Assembly: GCA_028274465.1 (NCBI GenBank)
Contig: CM051458.1
Location: forward strand, 52,937,253-53,001,252
Reading direction: 5' to 3'
Length of the DNA stretch: 64,000 bases
Origin: Plantago ovata
Lineage: Eukaryota > Streptophyta > Magnoliopsida > Lamiales > Plantaginaceae
A program made the position numbers and the translations under genes. Position 1 is the stretch's first letter. The number at the start of each line of letters is the position of its first letter. A model generated the notes under the pieces. It searched no databases. It saw only the letters and a list, made by a program, of their open reading frames with translations, and was not told where the DNA came from. Shown here in pieces: positions 57,898-64,000 of this stretch.

Positions 57898-59092
57898 TGA
57901 TGAACGTGTATTTTACACTTTTATTTGAGTCTGTTTTCACCAATTTAGCTATCCTCTATGTTAATTTAGCTATATTTAGTGCATTTTAGTAGAATCGTGT
58001 CACGTTTCCCTTTAGTTTGTATTTTACAGGTTTTGGTTGAAAAACGAGGTTTTTCGAGCAATTATATTGAAGTAGACAAGGAATTGGTGTTCCGAAGGCC
58101 TATTTGGAGTATCCAAAAGATTCCGGATAGGATTTGAAGTCTAGGGGTCGAGTCTAAAGGCTAAAAGGTCACTAGAAGGCAAAAACCGAGTCCGAAAAGG
58201 AGAAGAAATCCAAAAACGCGTCGAAAACGCGTAGAAGGCCGAAAAAACCTCCCGGGCGAGTCGCCCGGGACGTGGGGCGAATCGCCCCACACCAGGAGAA
58301 TCGCCTGGTGTGTGGGGCGACTCGCCCCACACCTGCCGAATCACTATATATAGTTGCTCAGTTTTCTCCGTTTTTCATACTTTTCCAGACCTTTTCTCTC
58401 ACCTTTCTCATTAGTTTTAGGTAGGAATTCTCCAGAGCCTGTTCTGGGGATTCTTAGCTTAGGAGATACTTTTTCTTAGCGTTTTGGAGCTTGTAAGATC
58501 GCGATTCTTCGGAGATTGACAACCTTCGATAACATTGTATCTTACAGTTTTTCTATTTATATTTATTTATCTTTCAACATGTTTTCATTCAATCTTGCTA
58601 TGATTTCGGTTGATTGCATGACATCTATGAGTAGCTAAACTTCTCGTTGGTGATAGTATGTGATTTTTTAGCGAAGGGTTAATAATTATGCTAATGGCTG
58701 TATCGCGCATTATATTTTGAGTTATTGCTTTATTTCTTTGATCTATCTAAAACCTCTATCTTCGTAGTGTTGAATAATTACGTAACACAATTGGACAATT
58801 CATTGATCAAAGATCTCTATGCAAAACCGGGGACTTCATTCATGGTTATTAACCTGCTATGCTTTGAATGACCATACTATCACCAATCTTCATTATCTGT
58901 TAAGAAAACCTTTGCTAAGTCGTCTGTTGATTTATATTCTTAAGTTAGATTAGATAAAGCTAGTTATAGTCCTTAGAGATCGACACTCGAGGTTATTCTA
59001 CTGCTACACTACGGTTTTCGTTGTAGTTGTGAATTGCCTTTGGCTAAATACAAATTTATTTGATTAATTGAGTCTGACAAACCGGTTCATCA
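57898..59092 (+). repeat. 5' LTR of the inner Athila-related element
   Basis: 1195 bp, TGATGAACG..GGTTCATCA; same family as the solo LTR at 28600-29878. A cluster of GGGCGAGTCGCCC, GGGGCGAATCGCCCC and GGGGCGACTCGCCCC palindromes (58249-58336) lies directly before the TATA sequence CTATATATAG (58344-58353). Confidence 0.88.
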
Positions 59093-59239
59093 AATTGGCA
59101 CCGTTGCGGGGGACTATACTCCTTTTTTCTGTTTAGCTTTTTTTATATTTTCAGCATTCAATTCCTAGTTCTAGTAGTTTTTACTTTTCCTATTTAATCT
59201 CTCTCTGATACTCCTTTCCTAGTTTGTTACAGATAGTGT

Positions 59240-61401
59240 ATGCGACATACACGATCTAGAGGAACACCGCTTGCTGATTCAATTGCTGAGATCGACAGAG
59301 TCTACCACAAAAGAAGGCGACTACTTCGAAGGCGTGAACTAGAGGAAATAGAGGATACCGATTTCTCTGAATCTCTACACAGTCTTTTCAAGGAAATCGA
59401 CGGAATGGCAGAAGCTAGACCACTGAAAGCATGGGTTCAACCCTCCAAGGATCGTATGAGGGGACCGGCGATTGTTCTTTCGTCTGCAACTCGTGATTTG
59501 GAAATCAAGAACCACGCTTTCCAACAACTACCGAGGTTCTATGGCTTAGCAAGGGAAGATGTGATGGGGTACTTGCACGATATCGATGATTTCGTCAACC
59601 AACTCCCACGACCCGGAGCTGAAATAACAACGGATGAGTTGAGGATGAAGGTTTTTGTGCTATGGGGCTTGGCGACAGAGCCAAGTCATGGTTGAGTTCT
59701 CTACCGGCGGGCTCGCTGGACACTTGGGAGAAGGTTTTTTCAGCTTTCATGGAGAAATACTTCCCTCACACCTTGACTACCGCGCTAAAGGCGCAAATCA
59801 CTGGGTTCAAACAAGACTATGATGAGACCATCTACACCGCGTTTGAGAGGTTCCAAGACCTCATGAACAAGTGCCCTCACCATGGTTTTGAGCTTTCAGA
59901 TCTAGTCCAACACTTCTACAATGGACTAACATTCGAGAACCAACAAGTGGTGGACTTCCAATGCCGTGGCAATATTTGGGAGGAAACCGCAGAAGCCGTC
60001 TGGGCGGTTTTCGAAAGGCTTGCTAAGGGGTCGCAATTCAAGTACCCAAGAGCGATGGTTAGGAGACGTGGACCTGAAGCTCCACCTACTCAAGAAGCCC
60101 CTATGTATGGGGGGAATGGGGATCGATTCGAGTGCTTTACCAACGAATTGAAGCAAGTCCTCAAGAGCACCACTGGAACATCTGTGTCAAATGAAGTTTG
60201 CCGAATATGCAAGAACTATGGGCATGGGGCTCATATGTGTAGATCGGAGCTTGCATATGATGATGGCAAATAGGTTCAAGGAGGCGAAGAGGAAGCCTTT
60301 GCTACAGAATTTGGTAATCAAGAAGCTAGCTACGGACAAGATGGTAGAAATCCTCGAGGTGGATTTTGGAGAAGAGGGTTCCGAAGCAATCAAGGATATG
60401 CACCGGCTAGCCAAACTTATGGCCCTAACCAAGACCGTAGTAGGCTTAACTATGGTAATGATCACTGCGAAAATCCCGCTCCTAAAGAGCAACCGAAGTC
60501 AAAGACAGCTCTACTGATGGAGAATTTGCAAAAGATGGTTGATCACACCCAAAGTTTTCTCAAACGATATGAAGAAGATTCTGAGAAGACTAGGGCGAGA
60601 CTTGATCGATTGGAAGAGAGCACTAGGCTTGCCCATCAAAAGATGCAAGAATTGATCGACCGAGGAGCAAGTAGGGAGCAAGGGAAACTACCTAGCAACA
60701 CTGAGAAGTCGATGTCCATTACCTTGGTGGGTGATCTACTTGTTGAAATCACCATCAAGAAGGTTGCTAAGTGCGAGTGTTGCAAGAATGGAGAACCCCC
60801 ACTAGCCAAGGAAGAAGAGAAGGACCTTGGTACTGATGAGAGTGAAGAGGAGCAAGAGGATCCCGAGCCACTCCCTCAAAGTTTCGATGTTAAGGTCGGG
60901 ATTGGTGAACTTGAAGATGTCCGTGCTACACTAGACACGGATCTTACTCTAATGTGCTCCCAATGAATGTGTTTGAGAAGAGTAGCCTTGGAAAACTATC
61001 TGAGCATAAGGCTATTGTGCAACTGGCGGATGGATCCTTTGTGAGACCCGAAGGCGTTGTGAAGAATGTATTGGTCAAGATTTGGTGAAGCTTCTGTATA
61101 CACCAATTTTGTAGTTATGCCGGCGTCTACACCAGGGATGGGGCATGTCGTTCTCTTAGGGCGAACGTTCTTGACTAAACTACGCTCCGTGATAGACATC
61201 TACCGAAGGACTTGCACCATTGAGGTGGATGGGAAGCGACATGTGTTGCGAGCCATATCTGATCCACCTGATCACTTCAATGCTTCTCACACTATTAACT
61301 ACTGTGGTCTTGTTGTCTATGTTCATTCTTATTCACATGTTCGTGGCATGAGGAGAAGATCCATGAAGGAGAAGTCTAGTACCCTCAAGAAGAAGAGCTA
61401 G
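59240..61401 (+). pseudogene. decayed gag-protease ORF of the inner element
   Basis: It starts MRHTRSRGTPLADSIAEIDR. The gag core (LEIKNHAFQQLPRFYGL, MGLGDRAKSWLSSL) is split by a one-base change near 59660. The zinc knuckle CRICKNYGHGAHMC (60200-60241) is intact. A TAG follows at 60271-60273, after which a frame with a coiled coil (60517 on) resumes. The protease block reads ATLDTD with a frameshift where DTGA would be, so the active site is lost. The end (VVLLGRTFLTKL, IDIYRRTC) and a Ser/Lys-rich tail are recognisable. It aligns block by block with the intact ORF at 50680-52986. Confidence 0.88.
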
Positions 61402-61444
61402 GCGCAAGAAGGAGTCGAGTCAAAGACTATAAACAATGGCGCTA

Positions 61445-61462
61445 TCCGGGAGGCAACCCGGA
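61445..61462 (+). other. hairpin after the gag-protease ORF
   Basis: TCCGGG-AGGCAA-CCCGGA: six pairs and the same AGGCAA loop as at 50620-50637. The two outer stem pairs are T-A, C-G here and C-G, T-A there. Confidence 0.8.
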
Positions 61463-61639
61463 GTTTTTATCGCTTTATTGCATGCATTCATACATTGAAC
61501 AATTTGCTTTTCATATGTGAATTTGTTCGTCTCTGTGTCGTATGTGCTTATGTTTATGTTTGAGTGAACTTTTTCGAGTGGTTTTCTGAGTAAAATGGTT
61601 TTCGGGGATTAAAAAACTGCGTTTTTCGAAAGTTTCGTC

Positions 61640-61766
61640 TCCCCACCTCAGGAGGTGGGGGGCGAATTGCCCCACATGTCCAGAGAGCTTCACGCTCTCT
61701 GGACGTGCAGGGCGATTCGCCCCACATGAGGGGCGACTCGCCCCACACCCCGTGCGACTCGCCCCA
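61640..61766. repeat. palindrome cluster (GGGCGAYTCGCCC type) in the 3' region of the inner element
   Basis: CCCCACCTC and GAGGTGGGG pair around two bases (61641-61660). GTCCAGAGAGC and GCTCTCTGGAC pair perfectly over 11 bases around TTCAC (61678-61704). GGGCGATTCGCCC, GGGGCGACTCGCCCC and GTGCGACTCGCCCC follow. The last three use the same core as the palindromes in this element's LTR. Confidence 0.88.
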
Positions 61767-61782
61767 CGAATTCTGCAGAATC

Positions 61783-62250
61783 AAAAACGCGAAAAAACCC
61801 CTTTCTCCTCATTTTCTTCATCTTCTTCACTTCTTACTCCCCAAAATCCAAAAAACGCGAAAAAACTTCAATCCTTCATAAAATCTTCAATCTTCCATCA
61901 AATTTTGTGTTCTTTAGCTTCAATCGAAGCCCATTACGTGCTCTTTCTTTTCATCCGAACAGCTTTCACTCTAGTGCATTCGTTTTCCAGATCTGAGGTA
62001 TCTTCACATGAACCCTAATTTTTCTAATTTGGGGGTTTTCTGTTTTGAGCTTCAATTAGGCTTATATGATGTATGGGTAGGTTGGTTGTGTGATTAGAAA
62101 CGTTATTTACAATCAATTGCATGCTCAATTATGCTTGGATTGTTGGTTTGGTAATCTTGCTACTAGATGTTTTTATCTTGTTATGCAATGTATCTTTTTC
62201 TTCGATTCCATACATATGATTGTGTTTACTGATATAATGATGATGGATAT
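61783..62250 (+). other. 3' part of the inner element, no gene recognised
   Basis: A C/T-rich stretch with many CTTC and CCAAAA words is followed by AT-rich DNA. It resembles a transcript leader, but no convincing frame follows before the Tat LTR begins. Confidence 0.35.
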
Positions 62251-63006
62251 TGTTGAAGGGTAATTCGTGTTTCTTTCTAAGTTCGCAATGAGTCGCTAGT
62301 CTAAGTCGTTCTAGTTCTTCTTCTTGTAGTGTTCCTCTAAGATAGGAAGTGAGCCTTCTTGTAGCTTCCTCGTACCTGAAATAGACTAGAGGGGGGGGGG
62401 GTTAGTGTCTCTTGCCCGGTCTGTAAGGTATCAGACCGGAGAGGCGACTTTACGAGTAGGGAGTTGTAAGGCTTCCCTAGTAAGAGTAGTGAAAGTGGTG
62501 CTCGGGTGGTGTAGTTAATGCTTACTGTTGGAGAGTAAATGAGGCCCTTTTATACTTGAGACTCTTCAGCTTCCGGTCATGTAGGATCACGCCACGTGTA
62601 CGGCTAGGATTGAGGCCTTCCTCGGCCCAGGCCCATTAAGGAGGTCCGTGGGCCTTGGCCCAAGAGAGCAACCATGGCTGGTCGCTCTGTGGTCCTCGTG
62701 CCTTCCTTGTGCGTGGGTGATGCGAGTAGTGTCCTGCTCAGTTTCTGTCAAGGAGCGTTACCTTGACGTAAGGTCTCCTCGAGCCCGAGAGATGCTCCTC
62801 GAGCCCACTGGCAGCTTTGTCCTTGAGAGGAGCTTATTTTGAGGGTTGTCCTCCTAGTGATGGTCGGACCTTATGTTGGTCGATCCACACCTTAGTGACA
62901 TACTTGGGTGTGGTTGTGCCCCTTGAGGGACGGCCTATGATGCTTTGTCGCGCTCTTAGACCGCTCCAGTTTGTACATGCGGACTGGACATATTTCAACC
63001 CTAACA
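62251..63006 (-). repeat. 3' LTR of the second Tat element
   Basis: 756 bp, TGTTGAAGGG..CAACCCTAACA. It differs from 21547-22298 at many scattered sites, mostly in 62470-62600. Confidence 0.9.
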
Positions 63007-63258
63007 TATGTCCCCCTAGTTTCCAAGTATCTTTGTAGAAGATAGTTGAGGAACTATGTTGAAGTAGAGGTCGAGCAGAGCCTCGACTAGTAGTGGGCGA
63101 AAAAAGATTTCCGTATTCGCACCTTGGTAACTTTCCCTCCTCCTATCTCTCCCCTCCCCCCCCCCTTTTTATAGGGTGCGAGCAGACAGTTGCTCGGACC
63201 GTATGAAAAGAGGTATTTTTGCTGGGAAAAGATCGGATCCGGGTAAGTATTCCTTAGT

Positions 63259-63530
63259 GGAATGGAATGACTTCCTGCCGCTTTGTGCTTGCAAAGTATC
63301 TCGCGGAGAGATACTTGTGTAAAAGGAGTGGAATGACTTCCTGCCGCTTTTTGCTTGCAAAGTATCTCGCGGAGAGATACTTGTGTAAAAGGAATGGAAT
63401 GACTTCCTGCCGCTTTTTGCTTGCAATGTATCTCGCGGAGATATACTTGTGTAAAAGGAATGGAATGACTTCCTGCCGCTTTTTTGCTTGCAAAGTATCT
63501 CGCGGAGAGATACTTGTGTAAAAGGAATCT
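63259..63530. repeat. array of four tandem 66-bp repeats in the second Tat element
   Basis: Units begin GGAATGGAATGACTTCCTGC and contain TATCTC-N5-GAGATA with GCGGA in the loop. There are four full units here against eight in the first copy at the same position, and the loop bases differ between the copies while the stems are kept. Confidence 0.9.
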
Positions 63531-63874
63531 CGAGGAGAGATATCTTCATGAGAGGATCCTCGATCCCCAGACACGTGTCCGTCGATTTCCCATTTTTCTG
63601 ACATTTTTCTCACTATTGTCCCGAGGAGGACAGGTCTTGGTCGTCGATCTGTCCTTGCGTGTCTCGAGCAGGGTGGTGGTCGCGCCGCGGATTTATTGCC
63701 GTGGTTAGGTAATTCGCTCCGACCTTGGGAACCGTGCCCGCTCCGGAGCGGGAGCGTGGAGGGTATAATCGGTAATTCGCCAGGCGGCTGAAATCTGGAC
63801 CGTTGATCTTGGACACGTGGTCGGTCCGGATGGCGCGAGGACATGCGTCCTTTCGTATCCCCGGGATACCCTTC

Positions 63875-63882
63875 TATAAATA
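63875..63882 (+). promoter_or_regulatory. TATA box of the antisense gene in the second Tat element
   Basis: TATAAATA in the same context as at 23391-23398 (CCCTTC before it, CATTCCACACTTTTCG after it). Conservation in an independent copy supports a real promoter. Confidence 0.65.
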
Positions 63883-64000
63883 GGTCAACACTCGGTCATT
63901 CCACACTTTTCGAAATCCGAACATTCAGAGCAAATACGAGAGAGCGAGGAGAGTTTTGAGAGATCGACAAGCGTGAGTGATCGAGCCAAGTTGTGATCGA

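Larger units (their letters stand above)
57898..62250 (+). mobile_element. Athila-related gag-protease element (inner), 3' end cut by the second Tat copy
   Basis: LTR 57898-59092, degenerate primer site TTGGCACCGTTGCGGGGG (59095), a decayed gag-protease ORF (59240-61401), the hairpin at 61445 and a palindrome cluster at 61640-61766. A pyrimidine-rich stretch follows (61795-61860). The second Tat element begins at 62251. Its layout is the same as that of the minus-strand element at 50206-54577, and no polymerase is present in the part seen. Confidence 0.82.
62251..64000 (-). mobile_element. second Tat-type element, 3' end only (cut by the window edge)
   Basis: An LTR (62251-63006), the same polypurine tract, a tandem repeat array and the promoter of the antisense gene follow in the same order and orientation as at 21547-23470. 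Sequence identity is clearly lower than between the two LTRs of the first copy, so it is a separate insertion. The rest of the element lies beyond 64000. Confidence 0.92.

Noticed and set aside
63169..63844. Similar repeat ORFs in the second Tat copy
   Set aside because: Same cause as above; the number of units differs between copies.

Overview
The window is plant nuclear DNA, almost certainly from a flowering plant and probably a eudicot. The evidence is one intron-rich plant gene for a long-chain acyl-CoA synthetase (LACS), a relic of the plant-specific COR413 family, and a dense nest of Ty1/copia, Ty3/gypsy, LINE, SINE, TRIM, hAT and Stowaway elements with plant-type primer sites. No species can be named from the sequence. 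About 85 percent of the window is transposable element, and only one host gene (38700-43091) looks intact.

Layout. 1-19002: one large Sirevirus-type Ty1/copia element on the minus strand (5' LTR at right, gag, pol, then a long envelope-like ORF; 3' LTR beyond the left edge). Its protease region holds a 5-kb LINE (9861-14868) and its reverse transcriptase holds a 740-bp hAT element (7019-7758). 19003-20803: a decayed host gene fragment and AT-rich intergenic DNA. 20804-37486: an hAT-like MITE split by a young 15.9-kb Ty3/gypsy element of the Tat type (21547-37405, minus strand). The Tat element carries an antisense, intron-containing gene with its own promoter, an array of 66-bp repeats, a nested TRIM (27821-28375) and a nested solo LTR (28600-29878).

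37487-45807: the LACS gene with a SINE upstream, then a COR413 exon relic, a strong hairpin, a Stowaway MITE and a stray duplicate of LACS exon 16. 45808-49405: a truncated Ty1/copia element split by a 1.23-kb hAT MITE and ended by a tRNA-derived SINE. 50100-54577: a LINE scrap and a minus-strand gag-protease element without polymerase. 54578-56218: a plus-strand Tat integrase fragment. 56219-62250: two related LTR elements, one inside the leader of the other, the inner one carrying a decayed gag-protease ORF. 62251-64000: the start of a second Tat copy, cut by the window edge.

The least expected signals are at nucleic-acid level. Several families reiterate a short motif of their own throughout the element: TTGCTGA/TCAGCAA in the Sirevirus, CAAGCGGWCCGCTTG-type palindromes in one gag-protease family, GGGCGAYTCGCCC-type palindromes in its relative. 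The two gag-protease elements also share a hairpin behind the ORF whose stem shows two compensatory pair changes. Element boundaries were found by TG..CA ends, primer sites and target-site duplications (TSDs), all read by eye.
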